A stretch of 45,863 nucleotides of DNA from Clostridia bacterium. Lineage in GTDB: Bacteria > Bacillota > Clostridia > Oscillospirales > Acutalibacteraceae. How positions within the stretch are numbered: position 1 is the first letter of the stretch; each line of letters starts with the position of its first letter. Below the pieces are notes generated by a model that saw only the letters and a list, made by a program, of their open reading frames with translations, did no database searches and was not told where the DNA came from. A program made the translations under genes and the position numbers. Positions 24,762 to 34,300 of this stretch are shown piece after piece. Location of the stretch: positions 1-45,863 of the forward strand of contig JAFSPP010000013.1 in NCBI GenBank assembly GCA_017451425.1, written 5' to 3'.

Positions 24762-26082
24762 GTGCAGTCGCCCTTTCAATCAGTTTTTCGTGTGTGTTCT
24801 CAAGTTTCTCATCCATGACTTCGTCAAGGAGAGCATTAAGGATTCTTCCTATCTTCTCGCCCTCAAAGCCGAGCGCTTTGAGGTCGTTTCCGTCTATGTC
24901 CAGTCCCTTCACGGTGAAGCACTCGTTCTCCTGCTCCTTCGCGAGTTCCAGTATTTCAAGTATCAGGGGTTCAAAGTCATTTATCTCCCTGTTGTGAGCG
25001 AAGTTGTCGCCCATCTTCACATACATGAGTTTCTCGAAGAGTTCCGGTCCGAACTTGTTCAGTCTCCGCCTGATTATCTTCTTCGAAGGCTCCACGGGAT
25101 AATCGTGAAAGCGGACAAGTGTCAGAACGGTCTCCTGCATGTCGGAGGAGAGGCGCAGGCGCGACAGCGCCTTCTGTGCGAGCTCGGCGCTCTTTTCGGC
25201 GTGGCCGTACGCATGGCCGACGCCCTCGTCATCGACGAAGAAGCAGTCGGGCTTGCCTATGTCGTGAAGAAGAAGCGCGAGCCGCACATCGGGCATGGCC
25301 CGTGTGCCTCCCACCGAGTGGGCAATATGTGTGTAGACATCGTAGATATGATGCCTGTTCTTCTGATCGAAATCGAAGCAGGGTTCAAGTTCCGGAATTA
25401 TGACGGCAAATACATCGCGGTAGTCGATGAGTATTCTCGTCACGTCCTCTCCGCAGAGAAGTTTCAGAAGTTCCTCCGTCGCCCGCTCCGCGGCTATGTT
25501 CTTCAGGAGTTCCCTGTTTCTGTGTATTGACGCGGAGGTCTCCCCGTCAATCGAAAATCCGAGCGTGGCGGAGAAGCGCAGCGCACGCATAATCCTCAGG
25601 GCATCTTCGGCGAAGCGCTCGTCGGGATTGCCCACGCAGCGGATCACCCTGTCGTTTAAATCTTTCAGCCCGCCGAACTCATCGACGAGTTCGCCGTCCT
25701 TTGAACATGCCAGGGCGTTTACGGTAAAGTCCCTCCTCGCGAGGTCCTCCCTGAGGTTTCGCGTGAAGGTGACGTCCTTCGGGTGCCTGTTGTCGAGGTA
25801 CTCGCCGTCAACCCTGTATGTCGTAATCTCAATGAGCATGTCGTCTATGAGTACGGCGACCGTGCCGTGCTTTATTCCGACATCCACTGTCCTGTATCCG
25901 GAAAAGACTTCCTTTGTCTGCTCGGGCAGGGCGTTCGTCGTGATGTCCCAGTCACCCGGGTCCCTGTGAAGGAGAAAGTCACGCACGCAGCCGCCTACGA
26001 CAAAGCCCTCAAAACCCGCGTCACGGAGCAGGTCCAGCGCTTTGCCCGCCGGCTTTGGTATGACTATGTCCACGTGCGTCAT
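24742..26082 (-). CDS. CCA tRNA nucleotidyltransferase / poly(A) polymerase family
   Basis: 446 aa, class II nucleotidyltransferase. GGCVRDFLL near 31-39, catalytic DWDITTNA, RRDFTVNAL, RALRFSATLGF, and a C-terminal HD domain with LLHDIGKPDCF. It repairs or adds the CCA end of tRNA. All tRNAs in this window already encode CCA, so a repair role is likely here. It overlaps holA by 4 bases. Confidence 0.93.
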   Translation of the reverse strand: MTHVDIVIPKPAGKALDLLRDAGFEGFVVGGCVRDFLLHRDPGDWDITTNALPEQTKEVFSGYRTVDVGIKHGTVAVLIDDMLIEITTYRVDGEYLDNRHPKDVTFTRNLREDLARRDFTVNALACSKDGELVDEFGGLKDLNDRVIRCVGNPDERFAEDALRIMRALRFSATLGFSIDGETSASIHRNRELLKNIAAERATEELLKLLCGEDVTRILIDYRDVFAVIIPELEPCFDFDQKNRHHIYDVYTHIAHSVGGTRAMPDVRLALLLHDIGKPDCFFVDDEGVGHAYGHAEKSAELAQKALSRLRLSSDMQETVLTLVRFHDYPVEPSKKIIRRRLNKFGPELFEKLMYVKMGDNFAHNREINDFEPLILEILELAKEQENECFTVKGLDIDGNDLKALGFEGEKIGRILNALLDEVMDEKLENTHEKLIERATALGTGED

Positions 26083-27116
26083 TTTGCCTTCCTCGCCTTT
26101 GCAAGTTCTATGAGAAGTTTTTCAAAAACTATTCTGTTGTCATCGAATGTACTCTTCAGTCTGAAGTCTGCACGGCCGAGGATCTCAAGGGAATTCTCAA
26201 GGCTTTTAAGCGAATACTTCTGAGCCCTGTTTGCCGCGTTCCTGAGTTTGAAGTCACTCTTGTATGCCACGGGATATGCAGCCTTGAGTTCGGCAAGCGT
26301 ATGTCCTTCGGAGAGAGTGAGTTTCACCCTGTACATGTCGACAAAGGTCGAGACCAGGGCACCGAGAATCATTGTGGGCTCGGTCTTCTGCTCAAAGAGG
26401 ATTTTTACATCGGTCATCGCCTTGTCGAAGTTGTTTACAAGGAGGGCGTCTATCATCTGGAATGCAGTCGCCTCAACAGACTTTATACACACCTCGTCCA
26501 CATCGGACTCGTGTATTGTGTCAGTCGTGAAGGCGCAGACCTTCTCGACCTCATTTAAGAGGTTTGATATATCGTCACCCACGCAGCCGATGAGATAGGT
26601 CGCAACATCAAAGCTGATGTTGCGCTCACGGCGCGTGCACTCGGCAGTGACAAAGCGGATGAGGTCGCTCTGTCCGCGTTTGTCGAGTTCACATACGGCG
26701 CCGTTCTTCTCGATGAGGGCCAGCATCTCCTTGGCGAGTTTGGTCTTTGTCGAGAAGCCCTTTGTATCCTGCCAGAATATGAGCACGCAGGTGTCGGGAA
26801 GATTCGAGAGGATGTCGATGAACTTCTCCCTTCCGGCCTCGTTCAGACCGTCAAAGTCAAAGTCATGAACAAGTACGACGGAGCGTTCACACATGGCGGG
26901 CAGAGCCTCCACACATGTGGAGATCTCATCCGGGTCCGTGTCCTCGCCCTTGAGCCTGTGAACATTAAAAGCCTCCAGACCGGCAGGTACTACACTGTCA
27001 GCCAGGAGGTTTGCGTATTTCTGTTTGAGGTATGACTCTTCGCCCTTGACGAGATAGACCTTTCTGAAATCACCGGTCTTTATGTCCTGACGAATCTCTT
27101 TAACATCGTACTTCAT
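26079..27116 (-). CDS. holA: DNA polymerase III delta subunit
   Basis: 345 aa. Clamp-loader delta fold: KVYLVKGEESYLKQKYA near the N-terminus is the degenerate P-loop region, then a central AAA+-like domain and the collar helices (AFQMIDALLVNNFDKAM, YKLRNAANRAQKYS-type end). It opens the beta clamp. I chose ATG 27116 because the protein then begins MKYDVKEIRQDI, close to family starts. The ribosome binding site is weak. It follows comEC by 19 bases, the common Firmicutes comEC-holA pairing. Confidence 0.9.
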   Translation of the reverse strand: MKYDVKEIRQDIKTGDFRKVYLVKGEESYLKQKYANLLADSVVPAGLEAFNVHRLKGEDTDPDEISTCVEALPAMCERSVVLVHDFDFDGLNEAGREKFIDILSNLPDTCVLIFWQDTKGFSTKTKLAKEMLALIEKNGAVCELDKRGQSDLIRFVTAECTRRERNISFDVATYLIGCVGDDISNLLNEVEKVCAFTTDTIHESDVDEVCIKSVEATAFQMIDALLVNNFDKAMTDVKILFEQKTEPTMILGALVSTFVDMYRVKLTLSEGHTLAELKAAYPVAYKSDFKLRNAANRAQKYSLKSLENSLEILGRADFRLKSTFDDNRIVFEKLLIELAKARKAK

Positions 27117-27135
27117 AAGGGTAATTATACTATAA

Positions 27136-28668
27136 TTAGTTATGAAGTTCAATATATTGCACAATATAATGTGCCGCGACGGACGAGGCCAGGAGGAGGC
27201 CCGAAAGCGCCGCGGTGCGCCGTTTATCCGCCTTCAGGATGAGGGCGGAACCGATCAGGATCAGCGCCGCGGCTATACCGACGAGGAAGTAGCCGGAGCT
27301 GATTTCAGCGGAGGCAAAAGAGAGCTCTGAAATGAACGATGTAACCTTCAGCACATATCTGATTATCAGAGCCGAGACCAGCAGGCACGGATGTTCAAAA
27401 GCCCGCAGCACGGGTATTTTGGCGAGTGCCACCGCAAGGCCCGAGAGTATGATTGCAAACGAGGTCACGGGTGTGACAAGGAGGTTGGACGGCGGTGACA
27501 CGAGCGAGAGATTGCCGAGCACGAGTGCCGTCACCGGCAGTGTGAAAATCAATGTGGAGACTGTGACGAGGATGACGGACACCGCATTGTCCACCCTCTT
27601 CCTTATGTGAAAGTTCTTCACATATTTTTTCACCTTAGGCCTGACCTTCTCCTGCATATACGGAAACAGCACGAGTATTCCGAGCGTCGAAAAAAAAGAG
27701 AGCAGAAAGCCGGTATCCCCTCCCGCGAACGGGTTAATTGTAAGGATGACAATCGCCGCGAGGCCGAGTGAATTTTTACTGTCCGGCTGCCGCATGATCA
27801 TCCTGCCAAGGAAGAAGATTATGACCATGATTCCCGCTCTCACCGCGCTCTTTGTAAAGCCCGTGACAGCCATAAAAAACAGAATGAATATAATGGCGAA
27901 AAATGCCGATACTCTGACGTTTGCGCCCCTTTTCAGAAGGCTCCTGTAGACCATCATCGACCAGAGCGAAGTGTGAAATCCGGAGACGGCCAGGAGATGA
28001 ACGATACCCGTCCTTTTAAAGTTGTCATAGATGTAATCCGGCATCTCGGACTTGTCGCCCGAGAGCATGCCGAAGAGAGTCAGCGAACAGTCCGAGGGCA
28101 GGTTCCTGAAGAGCTCGCTTCTGATAAACTGACGGGTGTCATAGGCCTTTTGGCGGACGAGACCCAAAAGGCCTCCGTCCCCCTCTTCCGTCTTTATCTT
28201 TCCGTACGGAAACACGCCGATGTATATGTCGCGCGACCTTCTGTCGATGGCATAAATCTTCCCGCTGAAAGTGATCCTGTCATTGATGTTTCCCTCGAAA
28301 AACTTGGATGAGAGTCTGAGTTTCCTCCCCTTAAGCTCCCCCTCTGTTATCTTTACGATGTATCTGTTAGTGCCCGCATCCGTCCGCGGTTCAATCTCAA
28401 TTATCCGACCGGTCATCGTCTGTCTGGTGCCCGCAAATTTCTGTGCGGGCTTCTGGTGGAGTTCGGTCTTGAGGCAGAAAAGAGCGCAGGCAAAAAAGAC
28501 CGATGCCAGCACATATGACATGGTCCGGTCACGGCCGACGCCGAGCGCGATCATCGCTCCCAGCAGAGCTGAAAAGCCCAGTACTACGGCAAAAAGTTCG
28601 CCTGTAAGACCGGCCAGCAGGAGAGCCCAGAGCATTGAAAATCCTATTTTAAAAAGCGGTACGGACAT
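27136..28668 (-). CDS. comEC: ComEC/Rec2 DNA-uptake channel without the C-terminal MBL domain
   Basis: 510 aa. N-terminal membrane helices are followed by the DUF4131 OB-like domain (about 75-175) and the competence membrane domain with VHLLAVSGFHTSLWS and RAGIMVIIFFLGR. Full-length Bacillus-type ComEC is about 750-800 aa and ends in a metallo-beta-lactamase domain; here the protein stops after the last helices. The channel moves single-stranded DNA across the membrane. Its ATG directly abuts the T-run of the upstream terminator, and its purine-rich ribosome binding region (GGAAGGGG) lies in that hairpin loop. No other late competence genes are in the window. Confidence 0.88.
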   Translation of the reverse strand: MSVPLFKIGFSMLWALLLAGLTGELFAVVLGFSALLGAMIALGVGRDRTMSYVLASVFFACALFCLKTELHQKPAQKFAGTRQTMTGRIIEIEPRTDAGTNRYIVKITEGELKGRKLRLSSKFFEGNINDRITFSGKIYAIDRRSRDIYIGVFPYGKIKTEEGDGGLLGLVRQKAYDTRQFIRSELFRNLPSDCSLTLFGMLSGDKSEMPDYIYDNFKRTGIVHLLAVSGFHTSLWSMMVYRSLLKRGANVRVSAFFAIIFILFFMAVTGFTKSAVRAGIMVIIFFLGRMIMRQPDSKNSLGLAAIVILTINPFAGGDTGFLLSFFSTLGILVLFPYMQEKVRPKVKKYVKNFHIRKRVDNAVSVILVTVSTLIFTLPVTALVLGNLSLVSPPSNLLVTPVTSFAIILSGLAVALAKIPVLRAFEHPCLLVSALIIRYVLKVTSFISELSFASAEISSGYFLVGIAAALILIGSALILKADKRRTAALSGLLLASSVAAHYIVQYIELHN

Positions 28669-28700
28669 AAAAAAGGCAGCCCCTTCCGGACTGCCTTTTT
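28669..28700 (-). terminator. Intrinsic terminator after the HIT gene, overlapping the comEC leader
   Basis: Stem AAAAGGCAG/CTGCCTTTT with an 11-base loop. On the - strand the T6 run ends right at the comEC ATG, and the loop contains the only plausible comEC ribosome binding sequence. Confidence 0.75.
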
Positions 28701-28708
28701 ATTCGTTT

Positions 28709-29050
28709 TTAGCCCGGAGGCCAGGTCATATCCCTGCCGCCGATGATATGGAAGTGGAGATGAGGTACGGACTGCTGTCCGCGCTCGCCGATATTGGAGA
28801 CTACTCTGTAGCCCTCCCCTGCTATACCCTCATCCGCAGCAATCTTCGGGATGACAGTGAAGATATGGGCGACGATTTCCTTGTTGGAGTCGTCAACTTC
28901 GTTTACCGACTGAATGTGGGTCTTCGGTATTACGAGGACATGTGTCGGGCCCTGGGGATTGATGTCGCGGAATGCGTAACAGATATCATCCTCATAGACC
29001 TTCGTTGAAGGAATTTCGCCTGCAACTATTTTACAAAAAAGGCAATCCAT
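28709..29050 (-). CDS. HIT-family nucleotide-binding protein (Hint-like)
   Basis: 113 aa, normal length. Histidine triad HLHFH with H97, H99 and H101, and an N-terminal CLFCKI segment of the zinc-containing subgroup. It hydrolyses purine nucleoside phosphoramidates. GGAG precedes ATG 29050. It lies 75 bases after alaS and ends in a terminator. Linkage to alaS fits the idea that Hint proteins handle aminoacyl-adenylates (inference). Confidence 0.93.
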   Translation of the reverse strand: MDCLFCKIVAGEIPSTKVYEDDICYAFRDINPQGPTHVLVIPKTHIQSVNEVDDSNKEIVAHIFTVIPKIAADEGIAGEGYRVVSNIGERGQQSVPHLHFHIIGGRDMTWPPG

Positions 29051-29125
29051 AAACAGTTTTCACTCCTTTTTCAGCTTTGTCAATGACTTAGGTATGAATG
29101 GTCGGGTTTTCCGTATGAACGGTAT

Positions 29126-31756
29126 TTATATCATCGATTTCAGTGCGTCTTCGGCAGAGGCGAGAGCCTCATCGACCTTGCTTAAATCCTTGCCGCCCGC
29201 CATGGCGCTGTCGGGCTTTCCGCCGCCTGAACCGCCTGCAACCTGTGCTACCGCACGGACAATGTTTCCGGCGTGCGCGCCCTTCGCTACGGCATCCTTA
29301 CCGCATGCGCAGGCGAAGCTGAGCTTTTCTCCGCAGACCGATGCAAATACGGCAACAAGGGAAACATCGGCCTCAACGGCGCTGTCCGCCATTGTGCGGA
29401 GGTCTCCGCCCTGTACTCCGTCAGCCTTGGATGTGACGAGTTTCAGGCCGCCGACATCCTTCGCATCACCGAGCATGTCCTTTGCGCTCTCGGCGGCAAT
29501 CTTCGCGCCGAGCGCCTCAACCTGCTTCTGGGCATCTTTAAGCTCGGCAACAGTGGCTGCAGCCTTGGTGTCGATGTCTTTTACGTTTGAAACCTTGAGA
29601 GCCGCGGCGGTCTTCGCTATGAGCTCATCATTCTTCTCAATATACTCGAGAACACCCGTGCCCGTTACGGCCTCAATTCTTCTGATGCCCGCGGCGACGG
29701 ATGATTCGGAAATAATCTTGTAAAGTCCGAGTTTGCCGGTGTTATCAACATGTGTGCCGCCGCAGAACTCAGTGGAGAAATCGCCCATCTGTACGACGCG
29801 TACAATATCGCCGTACTTCTCTCCGAAGAGGGCCATGGCGCCTATCTTCTTGGCCTCTTCTATAGGCATCTCGGTCATTGTGACACAGAGGTTCTCAAGG
29901 ATCTTCTCATTGACCTTGTCCTCAACCGCCTTTATCTCCTCAGCAGTCATTGCCTGGAAATGAGAGAAGTCGAAACGTGAGACTGTCGGGGATACGAATG
30001 ATCCGGCCTGCTCAACATGCGAGCCGAGCACCTCACGGAGCGCAGCCTGAAGAAGGTGCGCAGCGGAGTGGTTTCTCATTGTTGCGAGGCGAAGCTGCTT
30101 GTCGACATCGGCCGAGACATCGAGGCCGGTCTTTACGAGACCGTCAGTGGCCTGTCCGACATGGAGGTAAACACCGTTTGCGGTCTTGACCGTATCTTCA
30201 ACCTCAAAGGTGAAGCCGTCGCAGCTGATGGTACCGACATCGCCCACCTGTCCGCCGCTCTCGGCATAGAAAGGAGTACGGTCAAGTACAAGAGCGACCT
30301 CCTCGCCTATCTCGGCTGACTCAACGCACTCGGAGCCTTTGACAATTCCGAGCACTTTGGCCTTCGCGGAGAATTCCTCGTAGCCGAGGAACTCAGTCTC
30401 GGCAAAGCCCTTTGTGACATCGGCATTGCCCTTCCAGGCCTCGGCGACCGACTTGGCGGCAGCGTCTGCTTTCGCGCGCTGCTTCTGCTCGCCGAGGAGC
30501 TCCTTGAAGCGTGCCTCGTCAACGGTCATGCCGCGCTCTTCGAGCATCTCTTTCGTCAGGTCAATCGGGAAACCGAAGGTATCCTGAAGTTTGAAAGCGT
30601 CCTCACCGGAGAGCACCTTTGACTTCGCATTCTCTATGAGTTCAGTCAGCATCTGTGTTCCGGTGTCTATTGTCCTGTTGAAGTTCTCCTCCTCGGCGCC
30701 GATGACCTTCATGATGAAGTCATGCTTCTCGACGAGGTTGGGATATGCTTCCTTGTTCTCTGCTATTACGACCTCAGCTACATCGCAGAGGAAGGTATGG
30801 TCGATACCGAGAAGCCTGCCGTGACGGGCAGCACGTCTGAGGAGTCTGCGGAGGACATATCCGCGGCCTTCGTTCGAAGGCATGACTCCGTCACCGACCA
30901 TGAAAGTGGTCGAGCGGATATGGTCCGTGATTACGCGGAGAGAAATGTCGGACTTTTCATCCTCCTTGTACTTCACTCCCGCAATCTCGGATACTTTGCC
31001 CATTATGTTCTGGACTGTGTCGACCTCGAAAATATTGTCGACATCCTGCATTACGCAGGCGAGTCTTTCGAGGCCCATGCCCGTATCTATGTTCTTTGTG
31101 GCGAGCTCGGTGTAGTTACCCTCGCCGTCATTGTTGAACTGGGAGAAAACATTGTTCCAGACTTCCATATACCTGTCGCAGTCGCATCCGACGGCGCAGT
31201 CAGGTTTGCCGCAGCCGTACTTCTCGCCGCGGTCGAAATATATCTCGGAACAGGGTCCGCAGGGGCCTGCGCCGTGCTCCCAGAAGTTGTCCTCTTTGCC
31301 GAGTCTGACGATGTGTGAGGGATCCACACCCACTTCGTTGACCCAGATGTCATATGCCTCGTCATCATCGAGATAGATGCTGGCATAGAGTCTGTCGGCG
31401 GGGATTGCAAGCACCTCGGTCAGGAATTCCCAGGACCATGCACATGCCTCATGTTTGAAATAATCCCCGAAAGAGAAGTTACCGAGCATTTCAAAATATG
31501 TGCCGTGGCGCGCGGTATGACCGACGCTCTCTATGTCGGGTGTTCTTATACACTTCTGACATGTCGTTACACGGTTTCTCGGCGGTGTAACCTCGCCGGT
31601 GAAGTATTTCTTCATCGGAGCCATACCTGAGTTTATGAGAAGAAGGCTCTTGTCACCCTGAGGTATAAGCGAAAAGCTCGGCAGCCTCAGGTGGCCCTTG
31701 CTTTCAAAGAAGCTCAGATACTTCTCACGAAGTTCATTAAGTCCTGTCCATTCCAT
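29126..31756 (-). CDS. alaS: Alanyl-tRNA synthetase
   Basis: 876 aa, full length. Class II catalytic domain at the N-terminus (ELREKYLSFFESKGH, then motif 2 containing RHGTYFEMLGNFSFGDYFK), tRNA-recognition domain, editing domain with HxxxH (NHSAAHLLQ) and CGGTH, and C-Ala domain with the Gly-rich GGSGGGKPD. A central CGKPDCAVGCDCD stretch in the catalytic half is a Cys-rich insert seen in some anaerobes. The start lies one base after rmlD with GGAG inside that gene. No T-box leader fits the available space, so expression follows the rhamnose genes. Confidence 0.96.
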   Translation of the reverse strand: MEWTGLNELREKYLSFFESKGHLRLPSFSLIPQGDKSLLLINSGMAPMKKYFTGEVTPPRNRVTTCQKCIRTPDIESVGHTARHGTYFEMLGNFSFGDYFKHEACAWSWEFLTEVLAIPADRLYASIYLDDDEAYDIWVNEVGVDPSHIVRLGKEDNFWEHGAGPCGPCSEIYFDRGEKYGCGKPDCAVGCDCDRYMEVWNNVFSQFNNDGEGNYTELATKNIDTGMGLERLACVMQDVDNIFEVDTVQNIMGKVSEIAGVKYKEDEKSDISLRVITDHIRSTTFMVGDGVMPSNEGRGYVLRRLLRRAARHGRLLGIDHTFLCDVAEVVIAENKEAYPNLVEKHDFIMKVIGAEEENFNRTIDTGTQMLTELIENAKSKVLSGEDAFKLQDTFGFPIDLTKEMLEERGMTVDEARFKELLGEQKQRAKADAAAKSVAEAWKGNADVTKGFAETEFLGYEEFSAKAKVLGIVKGSECVESAEIGEEVALVLDRTPFYAESGGQVGDVGTISCDGFTFEVEDTVKTANGVYLHVGQATDGLVKTGLDVSADVDKQLRLATMRNHSAAHLLQAALREVLGSHVEQAGSFVSPTVSRFDFSHFQAMTAEEIKAVEDKVNEKILENLCVTMTEMPIEEAKKIGAMALFGEKYGDIVRVVQMGDFSTEFCGGTHVDNTGKLGLYKIISESSVAAGIRRIEAVTGTGVLEYIEKNDELIAKTAAALKVSNVKDIDTKAAATVAELKDAQKQVEALGAKIAAESAKDMLGDAKDVGGLKLVTSKADGVQGGDLRTMADSAVEADVSLVAVFASVCGEKLSFACACGKDAVAKGAHAGNIVRAVAQVAGGSGGGKPDSAMAGGKDLSKVDEALASAEDALKSMI

Positions 31757-31757
31757 T

Positions 31758-32618
31758 TTAGGTGTTCTCCTTTATTCCCAGTTCGATTAAGTATCTTGAC
31801 AGCGCGTCCTGCCAGGGAGGCAGGCGCCTGAAACCCGCTTCATCAAGGGATTTCTTCGAAAGCCTTGAGTTTAAGGGCCTCGGTGCGGGAGCATTGTAAG
31901 CTGCGGTCGTGGTCGGTCTTATAACGAGCGACTTGCCGGACTGCTTTACAATCTCCTGCGCAAAATCATAGAAACTGCAAAAGCCCTCATTCGTGGCATG
32001 GTAGACCCCGTATTTGTCGGACTCAATCATGTCACAGAGAAGAGGAGCCAGATCTCTTGTATATGTGGGCGATCCTATCTGGTCGTTCACCACACTTATC
32101 TTTTCCTTGCGCTCGGTAAGTTTCAGAATCGTCTTGACGAAGTTCTTTCCGTTCTTTCCGAACACCCAGGATATACGCACAATAAAGTACTTCTTGCAGA
32201 GACTGCGTACCATCTCCTCACCGGCGAGCTTTGATACGCCGTACTCCTGGAGCGGACCCTTACGGTCCCCGACCTCATACGGCTTGTCGCCGGTGCCGGG
32301 AAAGACATAGTCCGTGCTCACATAGAGAAGCGGTATGTCGAGGCGCGCACACTGCTTCGCAAGGCCGCGCGTGGCGGAGACGTTTATGTCGTTGCATTTC
32401 TTCGTCTCCTCCTGCGCCTTGTCGACAGCGGTGTACGCCGCGCAATGCACGACCGCGTCCACGGTGTGACGCTCAAAATACTCGATGATCTTGACCTGGT
32501 CTGTCAGGTCAAGTTTCTCGTGCGTGGGAGCTATCACCCTGTGTCCGCGCCTTTTCAGTTCTCTGGCGACGTCATAGCCGAGCTGGCCCGTGACGCCGGT
32601 TACAAGCACTTTCATCAT
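31758..32618 (-). CDS. rfbD: dTDP-4-dehydrorhamnose reductase
   Basis: 286 aa short-chain dehydrogenase. NADPH motif GVTGQLG near 8-14, STDYVF, and the catalytic YGVSK (Tyr-xxx-Lys). It is the last step of dTDP-L-rhamnose synthesis. It overlaps the RmlA-RmlC fusion by 4 bases. A second Met directly follows the first, so the start is certain to within one codon. Confidence 0.94.
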   Translation of the reverse strand: MMKVLVTGVTGQLGYDVARELKRRGHRVIAPTHEKLDLTDQVKIIEYFERHTVDAVVHCAAYTAVDKAQEETKKCNDINVSATRGLAKQCARLDIPLLYVSTDYVFPGTGDKPYEVGDRKGPLQEYGVSKLAGEEMVRSLCKKYFIVRISWVFGKNGKNFVKTILKLTERKEKISVVNDQIGSPTYTRDLAPLLCDMIESDKYGVYHATNEGFCSFYDFAQEIVKQSGKSLVIRPTTTAAYNAPAPRPLNSRLSKKSLDEAGFRRLPPWQDALSRYLIELGIKENT

Positions 32619-34165
32619 TCAATAACCGTCTTCAGTATTTCGCTCTCGTTTGTATAGAAATCAAGTTCATCCTCAATGTCCGCAAGGAACGGAGCGTTGG
32701 CATCCTTTTCGGACAGTACGGGGTTCGTAATACCCCAGTCGACACCTATGTCCGGATCGTTCCAGCGGACACCGGCGTCACATTCGGGCGAGTAGAACTC
32801 GTCCACCTTGTACATTATCTCAACGTCATCCGTCAGGGTGACAAAGCCGTGGGCAAAGCCCTTCGGGATGAAGATCTGCTTTTTGTTTTCCTCGGAGAGC
32901 TCAACGGCAATCCACTTCTTGTATGTCGGCGAGTCCTTGCGGAGATCAACCGCGACATCCATGATACGGCCCTTGAGACAGGCGAGAAGTTTCGCCTGGC
33001 AGCGCGGGTTCTTCTGGAAGTGAAGACCGCGGACTATGCCCTTCTTGGCCGAGTAGGAGCGGTTGTCCTGTACGAACTCGACGTAGATGCCGGCCTCTTC
33101 AAGATCGCGCTTGGAGTAGGACTCCATGAAGCCGCCTCTGTTGTCACCGATGGCCTTCGGCGTGATAATCTTCACGCCGGGAAGTTTGACGTCGGTGACC
33201 TCCTTCATGAGGCTGCCCTTCCAGGAGGAGTCCGCGTCGCGGCCCCAGTAAGGTCTCTCGCCGAAGTGCGACGAGTAGAGCACCTGTCCCTCCGCGACGC
33301 GGCGAAGGTGTTCGCCGTACTTTGACTTGCCGTGAAGGTTTGCGGATTCGAGAAGCTGGTTCTTCGTAATCCAGCGCGAGTTGTATGCTATCTCCTCAGG
33401 TGCGGAGATAATGATGTTTTGATTGTTTTCAAGCGTCTTAATGAAGTTTGCCGCATGGTTCAATGCGTCAACCGTTCCGGTGTCCATCCACGCGTATCCG
33501 CGGCCCATGAAACGAACCTCGAGATCGCCCGCGTGCAGGTACATCTCATTTATGTCGGTGATTTCAATCTCACCGCGCGCAGAGGGTTTGAGCGATTTAG
33601 CGAACTCCACAACCCTGTTGTCATAGAAATACATGCCCGTTACGGCATAGTTCGACTTGGGCTCGGCAGGTTTCTCCTCGATACCCACGACGTTGCCCAT
33701 CTCATCAAACTCGACTACGCCGAAGTCCTGCGGATTCTCGACATAATAGGCAAAGATGGTGGCCTTTGAGCCGTGCTCCTCGCATGCCGCCGCAGTGGCC
33801 TGTCTGAGCATATGGCCGAGGCCGTTGCCGTAGAAGATATTGTCGCCTAAAATCATGGCAACGCTGTCGTCACCTATGAAATCCTCACCGATTATGAACG
33901 CCTCGGCAAGACCGTTCGGATGCTCCTGGACAGCATACTCAATGTTGAGACCGAAGAGATCACCCGTACCGAGAAGGTTTCGAAAACGCGGTGTGTCATC
34001 CGGAGTCGAAATGATGAGTATGTCCCTTATACCCGCAAGCATGAGCATTGAGAGCGGGTAGAAGATCATCGGTTTGTCATAGATGGGCAGAAGCTGCTTT
34101 GAAGTCACGCGTGTAAGCGGATAAAGGCGCGTGCCTGAACCGCCCGCCAGTATGATACCTTTCAT
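32615..34165 (-). CDS. Fused glucose-1-phosphate thymidylyltransferase (RmlA) and dTDP-4-keto-6-deoxyglucose 3,5-epimerase (RmlC)
   Basis: 516 aa. Residues 1 to about 290 are Rml[24 protein letters not shown] and LGDNIFYG, ending in the usual YGEHL helix. Residues about 325-516 are Rml[19 protein letters not shown] (catalytic His), [12 protein letters not shown], and the Tyr in KVDEFYSPE. Together they catalyse steps 1 and 3 of dTDP-rhamnose synthesis. Step 2 (RmlB) is not in the window. A short linker with aromatic residues ([10 protein letters not shown]) joins the domains. I chose ATG 34165 with GAGGTG six bases upstream. Confidence 0.93.
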   Translation of the reverse strand: MKGIILAGGSGTRLYPLTRVTSKQLLPIYDKPMIFYPLSMLMLAGIRDILIISTPDDTPRFRNLLGTGDLFGLNIEYAVQEHPNGLAEAFIIGEDFIGDDSVAMILGDNIFYGNGLGHMLRQATAAACEEHGSKATIFAYYVENPQDFGVVEFDEMGNVVGIEEKPAEPKSNYAVTGMYFYDNRVVEFAKSLKPSARGEIEITDINEMYLHAGDLEVRFMGRGYAWMDTGTVDALNHAANFIKTLENNQNIIISAPEEIAYNSRWITKNQLLESANLHGKSKYGEHLRRVAEGQVLYSSHFGERPYWGRDADSSWKGSLMKEVTDVKLPGVKIITPKAIGDNRGGFMESYSKRDLEEAGIYVEFVQDNRSYSAKKGIVRGLHFQKNPRCQAKLLACLKGRIMDVAVDLRKDSPTYKKWIAVELSEENKKQIFIPKGFAHGFVTLTDDVEIMYKVDEFYSPECDAGVRWNDPDIGVDWGITNPVLSEKDANAPFLADIEDELDFYTNESEILKTVIE

Positions 34166-34210
34166 TGTCGGCACCTCACTTAAAACGCAATTAGTAAATA
34201 ATAATGCACA

Positions 34211-34239
34211 ATTTTACTACTTATTGCACTTTTAGTCAA
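34211..34239 (-). promoter_or_regulatory. Promoter of the rhamnose-alaS operon
   Basis: On the - strand, TTGACT (34234-34239), a 17-base spacer and TAAAAT (34211-34216). Its spacer contains the -35 box of the divergent + strand promoter. Confidence 0.75.
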
Positions 34240-34252
34240 TTTTTTATATACT
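34224..34252 (+). promoter_or_regulatory. Promoter of the flavoprotein operon
   Basis: TTGCAC (34224-34229), a 17-base spacer and TATACT (34247-34252). It overlaps the divergent - strand promoter by 16 bases. Confidence 0.75.
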
Positions 34253-34300
34253 GTTCCTGTACTCATATTTGGTCAATAGAAATGACCCGGGAGGTAAAAC

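Noticed and set aside
24790..25530. 246-codon + strand frame opposite cca
   Set aside because: Antisense of a well-supported nucleotidyltransferase; no ribosome binding site and no family pattern.
31757..31800. T-box riboswitch before alaS
   Set aside because: Only one base separates rmlD and alaS, so no leader RNA is possible there.
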